Shown: positions 23,943-32,795 of the stretch, piece after piece
Position numbering within the stretch: the first letter of the stretch is position 1
Layout: each line of letters begins with the position of its first letter
Virus record (IMG/VR): IMGVR_UViG_3300021964_000136
Coordinates: 1-45,173 of that record
Length of the DNA: 45,173 bases
Direction: 5' to 3' (one strand)
Source of the DNA: a virus
Position numbers and translations under genes: made by a program
Notes under the pieces: generated by a model
What the model was told of the DNA's origin: nothing
The model's input: the letters and a program-made list of their open reading frames with translations, nothing else
Database searches by the model: none

Positions 23943-24686
23943 TTAACTCTTAGCAGGTAATATGTATTTGTATTCGCCTAAGCCACTGTCAATCACAATT
24001 TGCATTGCACCTGCGTTAGCAAAACTAACAGTACAATTTGCACTATCGCTTAGTCTTAGAATACTTAATGCTTTGTCTATTTCCCATTTCCAGTTGCCAG
24101 ACAGTTCGCCTTCAACATTATTATTAATAGGAAGTTTACCTTTATCACCGGCACCTTCACCAATGCTAAAATATAAAGCACCATCTTCTGTACTTGGAGA
24201 AAACACTGGTTCAAAGCCACCTAACACACCATTGAAGTAACCTAAGTCTTTTAAGTTCTTCTGTGACGGTGTAATAGTAACGTCCCATGGTATCTCTTTC
24301 ATTGTAACAGATTTTAGTTGCTGATTAATAACATCTGCTAACATAAATCTATAACTACCTGTGTGTCCTTCTGCACTTGTGAAACTAATCTGTACAGGAA
24401 TATCGTCTCCATTCCTGCTTTGTGTTTCTACATTTACAGTAGAACCTTCATCTACAAATCCTGGAAACTTTAAGTATCCATCTAGTACACTCATTCTACT
24501 AAGACCTACTGTTTGGTCTACAAAGTCTGCTACAGGATTGTGTAGTTTACCTTGCAGGATAACAGTTTTGTCTGCATCCATGGCCTCTATAGTTGTACTT
24601 TCAGCAGTACCACTAATTTTAACCTGTTCAATAAAGCCTAAGGCGTGGGTGTGCCTTAGAATGTCTTTAAATATATCTTTTATCAT
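23943..24686 (-). CDS. 45: sliding clamp, DNA polymerase accessory protein (gp45-like)
   Basis: 247 residues, slightly longer than T4 gp45. Positions such as SRMSVLDGYLKFPGF and the C-terminal FANAGAMQIVIDSGLGEYKY fit the gp45 two-domain clamp fold. It lies just after the polymerase gene, as expected, and forms a trimeric ring that tethers polymerase. A CCTAAATA element near 24715-24722 might be a weak late promoter; co-transcription with polymerase is also possible. Confidence 0.8.
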   Translation of the reverse strand: MIKDIFKDILRHTHALGFIEQVKISGTAESTTIEAMDADKTVILQGKLHNPVADFVDQTVGLSRMSVLDGYLKFPGFVDEGSTVNVETQSRNGDDIPVQISFTSAEGHTGSYRFMLADVINQQLKSVTMKEIPWDVTITPSQKNLKDLGYFNGVLGGFEPVFSPSTEDGALYFSIGEGAGDKGKLPINNNVEGELSGNWKWEIDKALSILRLSDSANCTVSFANAGAMQIVIDSGLGEYKYILPAKS

Positions 24687-24776
24687 ATGTTGTCACCTCT
24701 TACATTAAAGTTATTATTTAGGCCTTTACACCTAAAAAGTTTATAAATCCTGGCCGTTTGATACCTAACGACCAAG

Positions 24777-27482
24777 TTAATCATTAAAATTAAATAAACT
24801 ATGGAATGTATTGCTGGTATCTGTTGCTGACAAATCCCATTTAAGTACATTCAATAAGTTTTCTACTTTCTTATCAACTACTGCTTCTTCCATTGAATCC
24901 TCATCAAAAGGCAGTTGTTTAAACCAATCTGGTATATGCATTTCGTCTGTAGGATATGCAATACTAGTATATCCCATAGCATTGCTTTTTAACCTACACA
25001 CAATAACTTTCATACCGTCTGTTATTTGCATACTGTATTGATCACTATTTGCTTTTAGCATGTTATTCCAATTAATACTTGCTCTTACATGTCCAGGAAT
25101 CATTACTTTCTTTTCGTCTTTGAGTTTTTCTAACTTGTATAGACTGGCACTCTTATTCATACTGAATGCTTTATTGTATGTTTCTGTGTAATATGTTAAG
25201 TTGTTTACCCTTTTGGGCATACCTTTCTTCCAAGGTTCCATTGCTTTAAACTCTTTCTTAAACTCCCTAACACTTGCAAGTACCTTTGTTTCGCCGTCGC
25301 CGTTTAGTGTTTGTCCTAATATATCACTTAGGAAATCTTGTACAAACTCAGGTGTGTCTGACCTCTTGAGATCTAACCCCATAACTTTTAGTTTGCCACC
25401 TTCTGGTTGCCAACCTTCTAAGTCTAGTACATTGATAGCATATCTTTTCTTAGTAATAAAGATACCTGCTCTACCAACAACTTCTCTACCTGCTTTAAGT
25501 ATGTTACCTTGACTGATTGATATATTAAAGGCCTTATTTGCAAAACCTGGAAAAGAGGCACTTACTGTATCTGAAATATTATCATACAATGCAATAGCAC
25601 TATCCATATCTAATTCAATGTTTTGTTTTTTGCTTATTTCATGAGCACTAAAATACACAGAGTCAGTATCACCATAAACAATAGTGTCGCCAGTGTGATC
25701 ATATTCACCAGTCAGCATTTTGTTTGTTTCTGCTCCCATGTGTCTAGTAATTGCTCTGCCAGTTAATGTTGTACTTTGTCCTATCCTATGGTCAAAGAAC
25801 CTACTGCCTGGATTACAAATAGCACCATATGTACTGTTAAGTAAAATCTTTCTAACTAACTGTCTCTTATCCCAGAATGCAATCTCTTCTGGATCTGTTG
25901 CGGCTTTCTTTTTTGCTTGTAGTTCTTGTCTTTCTGAGTACCATTTCTCTAATAGGCCTGGGATAATACCTTGCACATCTGTTCTATATATAGTACCATT
26001 TGCACTAATGCACCAAGGTTCTTCACTGTTAAACAGCATGTTATACACATCAGCACCTTTTACACTAACTTCTCTTTTGTCTTCTAAGTCTAATATTAGT
26101 GGCTTGTCTACATCTTTTGCCATAACCATTTCGTATTCATTAGTGCCAAATTTACCTGCCCAAGCATCTGCAAATGATTTTTTCTCTAATTGCATTTTTT
26201 GTTTGATTTCTGCGTTAGTGTATTCTTGCCTAAGTTGTCCTACAATAGTTTCAGGAGCCATATTCAATGCTCTAATCACACTTGGATACAGACTGTTTAT
26301 GTCCATTGATCCTACCCATTCATGCATACCTTTCTTAGGAAATGCCACATAGGCACCTGCTACTGTATGCCCCCAAGGGTTATCTGAATCTTTAGTTCTA
26401 TTTCTATCAGGAACAACCATGCCACGTCTGTGTGCTTCATTGACTATTGCTTGGTCAATAGTCTGTACCGCACCCATTGTTACTGGAAGTAATACTGTAT
26501 TTTGATGTGCAATCTCACTGGCAAGACTTATAAACTGCAACTTGTCATCTAGTTTCTTAAGTAGCATTGTGTCTTGTATGTTATACTCTAAGAACAGTTC
26601 AAAGTCGTGATTGTATAGTCTGTCTAAACTACCATCATACACAACTTTCTTTTCACCTACTTCCATTTCGCCAATGTAGTCTAGTCTATAACTATGGCGT
26701 TCTTCATAGTTATACTTTCTGTACAGTTGCATATAGTCTAAGTGTACACGACCTACTAAGTCATATGTTTGTGTTTCTCTACCATGATTAACATATTCTC
26801 TTTTAACAATATTCTTATCAAGTAAACACAGACGCCTTGTTTCGCTTTTACCTAGTACTTTGATAATTCTGTTTACGGTATAAGGAATATCATAACCTTC
26901 ACTGTTCCAGCCACTTAGTATGTCTGCATCATCTATAAGACTAAGGAAAGCATCTAGCATTGCTTTTTCATTACCAAATAAGATAGTGTCGCCTACATTA
27001 TCTGCAATCTTTTGTGCTTGTTCCCAATTAAGTGTTTTAGGTGGAACTGCTAAACATACTATTTTATCCATCCAGTCTAAGTAAACACTGATACTAGTGA
27101 TAGGCATAAATGCATCTTCAGGAGAACTATAACCTCTTTCAGGGTCAAAGTCTACCTCAATATCAAAAAAGCATTTGTGTAAGTCTGGTGCATCCATGCC
27201 CAAGTAATGATCTGCTAACACTCTGTTTACAGGCTTTAGGTCGCTTTCGTATGTTTGTTTGTTTTGATATAGTGCTACATTGCGTTTAAAGTCTTTCCAG
27301 TTGTTTGCTGTAATCTTGCTAACTGGGTCACCGAATACACTATGCTGTTTGCCTTTAGGATCATCTACATAAAAGTAGTACCGCATAGGGTGATCAATGA
27401 TCTTGCGTTCGCCCTCTTTAGTACGTTCAACGACTCTTACTATGCCTTTGTTCTGTTCAAAAACTGCGTCAACGTAACTCAT
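24777..27482 (-). CDS. 43: DNA polymerase, family B (gp43-like)
   Basis: 901 residues, equal to T4 gp43. The exonuclease motifs are FFDIEVDF, SGWNSEGYDIPY and EYNIQDTMLLKK. Polymerase motifs are SMDINSLYPSVI (A), KILLNSTYGAICN (B) and YGDTDSVYF (C), plus a KKRYA block. All catalytic acids are present, so it should be an active proofreading replicase. It overlaps the upstream 86-residue gene by 14 bp. A 90-bp gap separates it from the clamp gene. Confidence 0.96.
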   Translation of the reverse strand: MSYVDAVFEQNKGIVRVVERTKEGERKIIDHPMRYYFYVDDPKGKQHSVFGDPVSKITANNWKDFKRNVALYQNKQTYESDLKPVNRVLADHYLGMDAPDLHKCFFDIEVDFDPERGYSSPEDAFMPITSISVYLDWMDKIVCLAVPPKTLNWEQAQKIADNVGDTILFGNEKAMLDAFLSLIDDADILSGWNSEGYDIPYTVNRIIKVLGKSETRRLCLLDKNIVKREYVNHGRETQTYDLVGRVHLDYMQLYRKYNYEERHSYRLDYIGEMEVGEKKVVYDGSLDRLYNHDFELFLEYNIQDTMLLKKLDDKLQFISLASEIAHQNTVLLPVTMGAVQTIDQAIVNEAHRRGMVVPDRNRTKDSDNPWGHTVAGAYVAFPKKGMHEWVGSMDINSLYPSVIRALNMAPETIVGQLRQEYTNAEIKQKMQLEKKSFADAWAGKFGTNEYEMVMAKDVDKPLILDLEDKREVSVKGADVYNMLFNSEEPWCISANGTIYRTDVQGIIPGLLEKWYSERQELQAKKKAATDPEEIAFWDKRQLVRKILLNSTYGAICNPGSRFFDHRIGQSTTLTGRAITRHMGAETNKMLTGEYDHTGDTIVYGDTDSVYFSAHEISKKQNIELDMDSAIALYDNISDTVSASFPGFANKAFNISISQGNILKAGREVVGRAGIFITKKRYAINVLDLEGWQPEGGKLKVMGLDLKRSDTPEFVQDFLSDILGQTLNGDGETKVLASVREFKKEFKAMEPWKKGMPKRVNNLTYYTETYNKAFSMNKSASLYKLEKLKDEKKVMIPGHVRASINWNNMLKANSDQYSMQITDGMKVIVCRLKSNAMGYTSIAYPTDEMHIPDWFKQLPFDEDSMEEAVVDKKVENLLNVLKWDLSATDTSNTFHSLFNFND

Positions 27483-27729
27483 TTAATTTGTCCGAATATT
27501 TTAACATAAATTTATATTTGCTTGCCTCTGTTATAAACTTTGCATATACTTTTGCAACTGGTTTATAACTGCTTTCAAAGTCTACTTCTTTAGAAAAGGT
27601 TGCTTCTTCACCAAATGCAAAGAAAGGAATCATTGTGTCATGCAACCTATCTTCAAAGATGTGCTCATAGTCAGCATCATCTGTCCATTGCATGTCAAAT
27701 AAATATACCTTTTCTATAGTCAGACTCAT
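27469..27729 (-). CDS. hypothetical protein upstream of the polymerase
   Basis: 86 residues, beginning MSLTIEKVYLFDMQWTDDAD, no family recognised. TATACT ends 7 nt before the ATG, so the message is predicted to be leaderless. Overlap with the polymerase start by 14 bp suggests coupling, and it may set polymerase expression. Confidence 0.62.
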   Translation of the reverse strand: MSLTIEKVYLFDMQWTDDADYEHIFEDRLHDTMIPFFAFGEEATFSKEVDFESSYKPVAKVYAKFITEASKYKFMLKYSDKLNELR

Positions 27730-27735
27730 ATTAGT

Positions 27736-27763
27736 AGTATAACAGATAGATCTATATTGTCAA
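27736..27763 (-). promoter_or_regulatory. sigma70-like promoter, class II (leaderless)
   Basis: TTGACA (27763-27758), 16 bp containing ATAGATCTAT, then TATACT (27741-27736) with TGT before it. The predicted start is the A of the ATG at 27729. It drives the polymerase, clamp and DpdA unit. Confidence 0.6.
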
Positions 27764-27789
27764 CCTGTTTTTAGTTTATTGGTCCTGTT

Positions 27790-28056
27790 TTATAAGTGAT
27801 CTTTACCAACTGCGGCTAGAATAGTTTCTAGTGCATCAAACTTATCTGTTTCATCGGTAAATGATGCCTTATGAGCAACTTTAACTGCTTTCATAAGGAT
27901 TGCAGGTTTAATGTCCATTTCTTCTGCTATTGCTTTAACAGTTTCTCTTAAACCTACTTGGAGTGATTCTACTTCATAAAGGACTTGGTCTCCTTCCTGA
28001 ACTAGTTTTTTAAGTCTTGCGACTTCTTCTTGATTGAATGTTTTATTGAACGCCAT
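27790..28056 (-). CDS. dsbA: DsbA-like double-stranded DNA-binding protein
   Basis: 88 residues, the size of T4 DsbA. Positions such as LKKLVQEGDQVLYEV, an ETVKAIAEEMDIKPAILMKA helix pair and a charged ALETIL tail match DsbA's helical pattern and order. T4 DsbA binds DNA near late promoters. It has its own class I promoter at 28092-28120. The homology is by pattern, not by a strong motif. Confidence 0.68.
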   Translation of the reverse strand: MAFNKTFNQEEVARLKKLVQEGDQVLYEVESLQVGLRETVKAIAEEMDIKPAILMKAVKVAHKASFTDETDKFDALETILAAVGKDHL

Positions 28057-28091
28057 ATTAATCCTGTGTGTATGTAATTAATTATCTAAGT

Positions 28092-28120
28092 ATTATACTA
28101 AAAAAGTAGATTGTGGTCAA
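28092..28120 (-). promoter_or_regulatory. sigma70-like promoter, class I
   Basis: TTGACC (28120-28115), 17 bp, TATAAT (28097-28092) preceded by TTTTTTAG. It drives the DsbA-like gene. Confidence 0.78.
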
Positions 28121-28123
28121 GTA

Positions 28124-28429
28124 CTAATATTCAGTACTGGCCTCAAAGTCCCAATCGACCACATCTAATTCTTCTGCAAGTATTTCTGCAATTTGTGTAC
28201 CTTCTTCAGCACTAATATCATCTTCAGTTAATACTTCGTATACTTGTACATCATCTGATTCATAGTGGACTACTTCTGCTTTTACTTTGTTGCCACTGCC
28301 ATCAAATGATGAAAATACTTTGGTTGGAACAACACTTTGTACTATGTCAAAGAAGTCTACAATATCATCACGTGATATTTCATCCTCTACGACTATTCTT
28401 ACAAAATGTTTTCTTACCTTATCTACCAT
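28124..28429 (-). CDS. hypothetical acidic protein
   Basis: 101 residues, very acidic (VVEDEISRDDIVDFFDIVQS near the start; ending VVDWDFEASTEY), no family recognised. The start follows the EF-hand gene by about 5 bp. The -35 of the dsbA promoter lies just after its stop. Possibly a DNA mimic or a small partner protein; neither is supported by a motif. Confidence 0.6.
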   Translation of the reverse strand: MVDKVRKHFVRIVVEDEISRDDIVDFFDIVQSVVPTKVFSSFDGSGNKVKAEVVHYESDDVQVYEVLTEDDISAEEGTQIAEILAEELDVVDWDFEASTEY

Positions 28430-28434
28430 AGTAA

Positions 28435-28761
28435 TTACTTACCTTTACTAAATGCTTGAGCACCAAAGAAGGCGGCAACAATACCTGCTACTGCTACAAA
28501 GTATGTAGCGGCCATGTCACCTAGTATTTCACTTGCTTGATTTAAGCCAGCCAATACTGCTATTACTACTGCAAAAGGATATAACAACATACCACTTAGT
28601 GCAAACCAAGCCATGCTACGTTGAGCATCTCTCATTGCATCTAAGTCTTCAAGTTCTTTTCTTTTGAACTCTAGGTACATTTGCTCTTCTGCTTTTGAAA
28701 CCTTTCCATCTCCATTTGTATCAGCCGGATGGTGTATTGCTGTATTACTTTCGTCTGCCAT
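28435..28761 (-). CDS. EF-hand membrane protein, holin-like topology
   Basis: 108 residues. A complete 12-residue EF-hand loop, DTNGDGKVSKAE (about residues 14-25), is followed by a charged helix and two hydrophobic segments (about 51-72 and 82-101) ending in a basic tail. Similar small EF-hand membrane proteins occur in T4-like marine phages with unknown role. Two short membrane spans beside a fibre gene make a holin or lysis modulator possible; calcium sensing is suggested by the loop. Confidence 0.65.
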   Translation of the reverse strand: MADESNTAIHHPADTNGDGKVSKAEEQMYLEFKRKELEDLDAMRDAQRSMAWFALSGMLLYPFAVVIAVLAGLNQASEILGDMAATYFVAVAGIVAAFFGAQAFSKGK

Positions 28762-28774
28762 TTATGTTCTCCTA

Positions 28775-30868
28775 CTAACTTATGACTGCTCTGTCTGTTA
28801 CTCTTCTCCAGTTAGTGCCATCACTAAATGCCATTACTGGACCCCCTGTGTCATTGGTTACATAAATCATATGCCCAATGTATGCAGATGCATCAGGTAC
28901 TGATAGTACTGCATATCGTGGAAACTCAACTGGTCCTCCACTTGTTTCAACTACACCGTAATCACTATTTACTAATGCTACAACGGTATCAGTTAATAAA
29001 CCGTAGTCGATTGTGTTTGTTGTTGAACTAGTAATCAATCCGTAATCGCTTACTGTTTCAAATATAGGCGATGATACAATACTTGCATCAACTTCACCGA
29101 ATGTTAAATTGCCAGTAAGTTTCGCATCTATGGCACTATTTGCTCTTGCATCTGTAAAGTAAAGGTTTGTAGAACCTTCTTTGATATCATCTGAATCTTG
29201 TGTTGCTAATACAGAAGTAACTCTAGCATCTGCTCTTGCATTTGTAAAGTATAAATTTGTTGAACCTTCACTTAAATCATCTGAATTGTTATCATCTAAA
29301 TCAACTTTGTTGGTACTTTCTGCTTTTGAACTTCTGTTTTGTGTTTTGGACTGGAATCTTCCGTCAGAACCTTTTTTGAGGACAACTGCATCGTCACCGT
29401 CACCCAAATGTATTTCGTCTACAACAAGTTTTCTTTTAATACTGCTGTTTGCAGAATCAGTAAAATCAACTTCGTCATTACTGTTAATACTGATTGCTGT
29501 TGTGCCTAAATTGATAGTACTACCACTTAGATATAAATCTTTAAATCTGTTTGAACTGGTTCCTAAATCGTAAACTTCGTTTGCTGTGGGAACAATATTA
29601 CCTGTTATGCTTACATCTTTTACACTGAATGTGGTTCCTTGTTTTCTTGTGACCAATACCATATCATTAGCAGTATATCCTGCATCAACACTGGATTGCT
29701 CACTGTTTACAACTGTGTTCACAGTTACATTGTCTTTTTGTGAACTGGCTCTTGGAATAACTTCCATATCAATTGTAACAGACCCATAAATTGTGCCTAA
29801 TGTTTTGAATGCAAAAATAAATCCTGCTGTGGTTGTTTCTTTGGTCCACAGTTGAGGATCTAGATATCTACCACCATTGTATTCTTCATCATAGGTTATA
29901 GTCCAGTCAAGGTCTGGTAATGTGTTACTTCTCAATGCGGCATTAAAATAAACTGTGTGAGTTTCACCAGCATTTTGAGCCGTCATACGACCAACCACTT
30001 GATAGTTTTGGCTGGCGCCACTTGGTATAATTGTTACTACTTTTTGATATTCACCGTTACTAAAGTAACTACCATTTGAAGCACCAGTGTATCTCTGGTT
30101 AAACTTCATTATGTTTGAATTTTGGAACTCAACAGTATTGTATGTTGCTGTTCCTGTGATGCTTAAATCTGTAAATTCACTTGAGAATGTTATGCCACCA
30201 CTTCCATCAGTTTGTAAAAACTGTCCAGCAGTCCCATCTGATGTTGGCATAGTGTAAGAGCCGTTTACAATTAGTGTGTTTGCTCTAACAACGTTAGGTG
30301 CTCCATTGGGTGCTATACTTCCTGTTACATTACCACTTAGGTTACCAACAAAAGCACCAGCACTAAATGTTTGACCATTAACAGTCCATTCGCCTTCATC
30401 TTCGTCCCAACGAAGGTACACATTACTTTCGTTACCTCTGTTTACTAATATTCCTGCGTTTGCAGTTGCGGGTTGGTTGGAAGGAAGGTCGCTGTTTAAA
30501 ACTATTTCATTGTCAGCAATATTGAGAGTTTCTGTATTGATTATAGATTGAGTACCGTTTACAATTAAATTACCTGTTATGGTAACATCATTTGCAAACG
30601 TATTATCTGTATCGACTCTGGCAAAACTTGTACTATTGATACCATCTAGTGTATCAGCATCGCCTACAGTTAGTTTGCTCCATGCTACAGAACCGTCACT
30701 TACCGTTGCAATTTTTATTAGTGTATTGCTTGAATCGAACCAAAGATCACCTGTCGAGATATTATCAACGTCACTGGGTGCGTCAGATGTCCCGTACAGT
30801 CTAGAACCGCGTTTGCCTATTCTAAAACTGCTTTGCGAGGTACCTTTGGCATTCATTATGATTGCCAT
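28775..30868 (-). CDS. tail fibre or structural protein
   Basis: 697 residues, low in Cys, rich in Ser, Thr, Asn and Gly, beta-rich. Repeated modules (VTITGNLIVNGT; NLYFTNARADARVTSVLATQ and NLYFTDARANSAIDAKLTGN) are typical of phage fibre proteins. The C-terminal part after residue 600 is more globular. A late promoter at 30955-30962 precedes it, with an unusual hairpin-rich leader. The start, MAIIMNAKGTSQSSFRIGKR, is preceded by GGAG. Confidence 0.78.
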   Translation of the reverse strand: MAIIMNAKGTSQSSFRIGKRGSRLYGTSDAPSDVDNISTGDLWFDSSNTLIKIATVSDGSVAWSKLTVGDADTLDGINSTSFARVDTDNTFANDVTITGNLIVNGTQSIINTETLNIADNEIVLNSDLPSNQPATANAGILVNRGNESNVYLRWDEDEGEWTVNGQTFSAGAFVGNLSGNVTGSIAPNGAPNVVRANTLIVNGSYTMPTSDGTAGQFLQTDGSGGITFSSEFTDLSITGTATYNTVEFQNSNIMKFNQRYTGASNGSYFSNGEYQKVVTIIPSGASQNYQVVGRMTAQNAGETHTVYFNAALRSNTLPDLDWTITYDEEYNGGRYLDPQLWTKETTTAGFIFAFKTLGTIYGSVTIDMEVIPRASSQKDNVTVNTVVNSEQSSVDAGYTANDMVLVTRKQGTTFSVKDVSITGNIVPTANEVYDLGTSSNRFKDLYLSGSTINLGTTAISINSNDEVDFTDSANSSIKRKLVVDEIHLGDGDDAVVLKKGSDGRFQSKTQNRSSKAESTNKVDLDDNNSDDLSEGSTNLYFTNARADARVTSVLATQDSDDIKEGSTNLYFTDARANSAIDAKLTGNLTFGEVDASIVSSPIFETVSDYGLITSSTTNTIDYGLLTDTVVALVNSDYGVVETSGGPVEFPRYAVLSVPDASAYIGHMIYVTNDTGGPVMAFSDGTNWRRVTDRAVIS

Positions 30869-30896
30869 TCGTTACTACTCTCCAATATGTACTTGT

Positions 30897-30946
30897 CTAG
30901 CATTCTGCTAGTCTACATGTAAACATGTAGTCAAATCCTATTAGGA
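30897..30946. repeat. three successive perfect inverted repeats
   Basis: CTAGCA-ttc-TGCTAG (30897-30911), CTACATGT-aa-ACATGTAG (30913-30930) and TCCTA-t-TAGGA (30936-30946) lie back-to-back between the divergent late promoters. They fall in the leader of the minus-strand fibre gene, so its RNA could form a chain of three short hairpins. Confidence 0.7.
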
Positions 30947-30954
30947 CTTAACTA

Positions 30955-30962
30955 TATTTATC
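30955..30962 (-). promoter_or_regulatory. T4-like late promoter
   Basis: GATAAATA on the minus strand, about 87 bp before the fibre gene. Predicted start near 30949, so the leader covers all three inverted repeats. Confidence 0.7.
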
Positions 30963-30967
30963 TTTTT

Positions 30968-30975
30968 TATAAATA
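30968..30975 (+). promoter_or_regulatory. T4-like late promoter on plus strand (leaderless)
   Basis: Exact TATAAATA. If its last base is -6, the start is the A of the ATG at 30981, predicting a leaderless message. Confidence 0.6.
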
Positions 30976-30980
30976 TATGT

Positions 30981-31649
30981 ATGAGTACAGAATACACTAA
31001 ATGGACGGTAGATAGAATACTAGATACATCACCAATCGAAACTGACAAACTACATGTAATGGATGTAGAAAACTTTATGCATCCTGATTTGTACGCACAG
31101 GTACAAAACTGCATACCATGGAATCAATGGCAAAATGAAGAATTACCAGGCAGACATGGGTATCATATAGGACCAGATGAGTCACAAGAAGCATTACAAA
31201 TAGCCACTGAATATGTGTACAGAAACCAAGAGGTTTTAGATGCAATAGGTAATGTAATGAATATGTCAAGTAAAGTAAATATCAATCAACCGTTTATGTG
31301 GATGGACACAAACAAAAATTCTGTACATGATGTTCACGTAGACCACCCTTCATACTACTATACAGTTCAGCATTCATTAGCAGATACTGATGAATTTGCA
31401 CACACAGGTACTATGTTTTGGGAAGTTGATTGTGCTTATGATCAAGCGATTGACGAAGGATTAGATCCTACTTTTGGCGAAGATAGTAAATTAGTACGAA
31501 TGGGTCACCAAATGCCTTATGTTCCTAATAGGGCATACATATTACCAAGAAGCAGTAAAGGTTGGCATAGTTGTCCGGACCTTACTTTAGAGCCAGACAC
31601 TATGCAAAGGGTTATGGTTTATTTAATTGCTACTCTTCAGAAAACTTAA
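30981..31649 (+). CDS. 2-oxoglutarate/Fe(II) oxygenase-like protein
   Basis: 222 residues. His119-Val-Asp121 (VHDVHVDHP) and His196 (SSKGWHSCPD) can bind iron, and Arg210 (MQRVMVYL) can bind 2-oxoglutarate, in a beta-helix context. It differs from the other oxygenase here (21599-22225) and is one of only two plus-strand genes. Its end overlaps the convergent gene by 20 bp. Modification of a virion protein is possible, given the late promoter; the substrate is unknown. Confidence 0.68.
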   Translation: MSTEYTKWTVDRILDTSPIETDKLHVMDVENFMHPDLYAQVQNCIPWNQWQNEELPGRHGYHIGPDESQEALQIATEYVYRNQEVLDAIGNVMNMSSKVNINQPFMWMDTNKNSVHDVHVDHPSYYYTVQHSLADTDEFAHTGTMFWEVDCAYDQAIDEGLDPTFGEDSKLVRMGHQMPYVPNRAYILPRSSKGWHSCPDLTLEPDTMQRVMVYLIATLQKT

Positions 31650-32379
31650 CTCTATTCAAGTAAGTTTCACACCCACGTGACATTTTACCAATAGTGTGAT
31701 CTTTAACGAATGCTGTGAGTGAAACTATATCACCAACATCAGCATTAGATTTATGTGAAAAGAATTTTACAATGTTGTAATCACCTTCTTTGGCAACATA
31801 CAAATAACTGTTACTTCTCCATATAAATTTCTTATGAAGGATTTCAAGATTAAATGTTTCACGTTCATTTAGTGTACCAACATATTGACTATGTTGTGCA
31901 AGTTCTTTTTCCATTTTATTAAATGCACGTTGCTTTTGACCATTTTCATAAACACTAGGTAAACTTGCAATAATACCAATATCTTTGTATTGCACAAATT
32001 CCTTATTGATAAGACCTAAGATTGATTTTTCAAAGTCACTGATATCACGTTTGATTGCTTTAAGACTAAGTCCTTTGAAATACTTAACCATGTGATCAAC
32101 ATTTTCACTATCGCTTTCGATAACTGAGATATCATTATAATATGTATCTAGTGTTTTATTAATACTAGATGTTTTGAATTTTTCAATACCTAAGTGGTTA
32201 TTGATAATGAAAAGGTTAGGTAGTTGCTTTTGATAACCATTATCATCTTCTTCGATGTTGGCATCCTTTTTGATATAACCACCATTTACTCTGTTTACGG
32301 CTACTGACAAAGAAAGAAGATCAGTTAAACTATACTGATCTTCAAACCACTTGCCTGATTTTGCTTTAGCAACATTCAT
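31630..32379 (-). CDS. hypothetical protein with possible OB-fold end
   Basis: 249 residues from the ATG at 32379, preferred since GAGGA lies about 9 nt upstream; the ATG at 32388 is too close to that site. The C-terminal part (TLNERETFNLEILHKKFIWR; NIVKFFSHKSNADVGDIVSL; TAFVKDHTIGK; CETYLNRVKF) has the strand pattern of small OB-like domains in phage nucleic-acid proteins, a weak match. It overlaps the convergent oxygenase gene. Confidence 0.6.
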   Translation of the reverse strand: MNVAKAKSGKWFEDQYSLTDLLSLSVAVNRVNGGYIKKDANIEEDDNGYQKQLPNLFIINNHLGIEKFKTSSINKTLDTYYNDISVIESDSENVDHMVKYFKGLSLKAIKRDISDFEKSILGLINKEFVQYKDIGIIASLPSVYENGQKQRAFNKMEKELAQHSQYVGTLNERETFNLEILHKKFIWRSNSYLYVAKEGDYNIVKFFSHKSNADVGDIVSLTAFVKDHTIGKMSRGCETYLNRVKFSEE

Positions 32380-32380
32380 A

Positions 32381-32755
32381 TTACACATTCCTCAAAACAT
32401 ATCTACCTTCAACAACATCATCTCTAATACTGCCGTCTTTGTTTCTAGCAGGTGATTTACTTGCATGAATAACATTTGAGTAATCTGCAGGGTTAATGCC
32501 TGTTCTAGTATAAACACTATCACATACTCTTTTTACCATCACATTTCTGTGAGCAGTATTGATACCAGTTGGGTATTCGCTACCTTCTGGGTGATCAATG
32601 TTTTCTTCGTGATTGTACCACATGCTTTCTAATCCAGTAAGTTGGATATTGTAACTAGGCAATGCCTTGTCAATCAAAGTAAGCGAACTAATCCAGTAAC
32701 CTAGTGGTGCTGTAATTTTATCTTTGCTTTGATTTGTTGTATTTAAGTTTTGCAT
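32381..32755 (-). CDS. hypothetical protein
   Basis: 124 residues, soluble, beginning MQNLNTTNQSKDKITAPLGY. No family recognised. It is the first gene of a two-gene unit with a class I promoter at 32796-32824 and the leader GGTAGGAGG. It pairs with the OB-like protein by close spacing. Confidence 0.62.
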   Translation of the reverse strand: MQNLNTTNQSKDKITAPLGYWISSLTLIDKALPSYNIQLTGLESMWYNHEENIDHPEGSEYPTGINTAHRNVMVKRVCDSVYTRTGINPADYSNVIHASKSPARNKDGSIRDDVVEGRYVLRNV

Positions 32756-32795
32756 AAAGACCTCCTACCGTCTGTTTTTGCTAAATTATGTATAT

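Noticed and set aside
24687-24776. Terminator between polymerase and clamp
   Set aside because: Only short imperfect GGCC inverted repeats without a U tract; no convincing terminator, so read-through to clamp is assumed.
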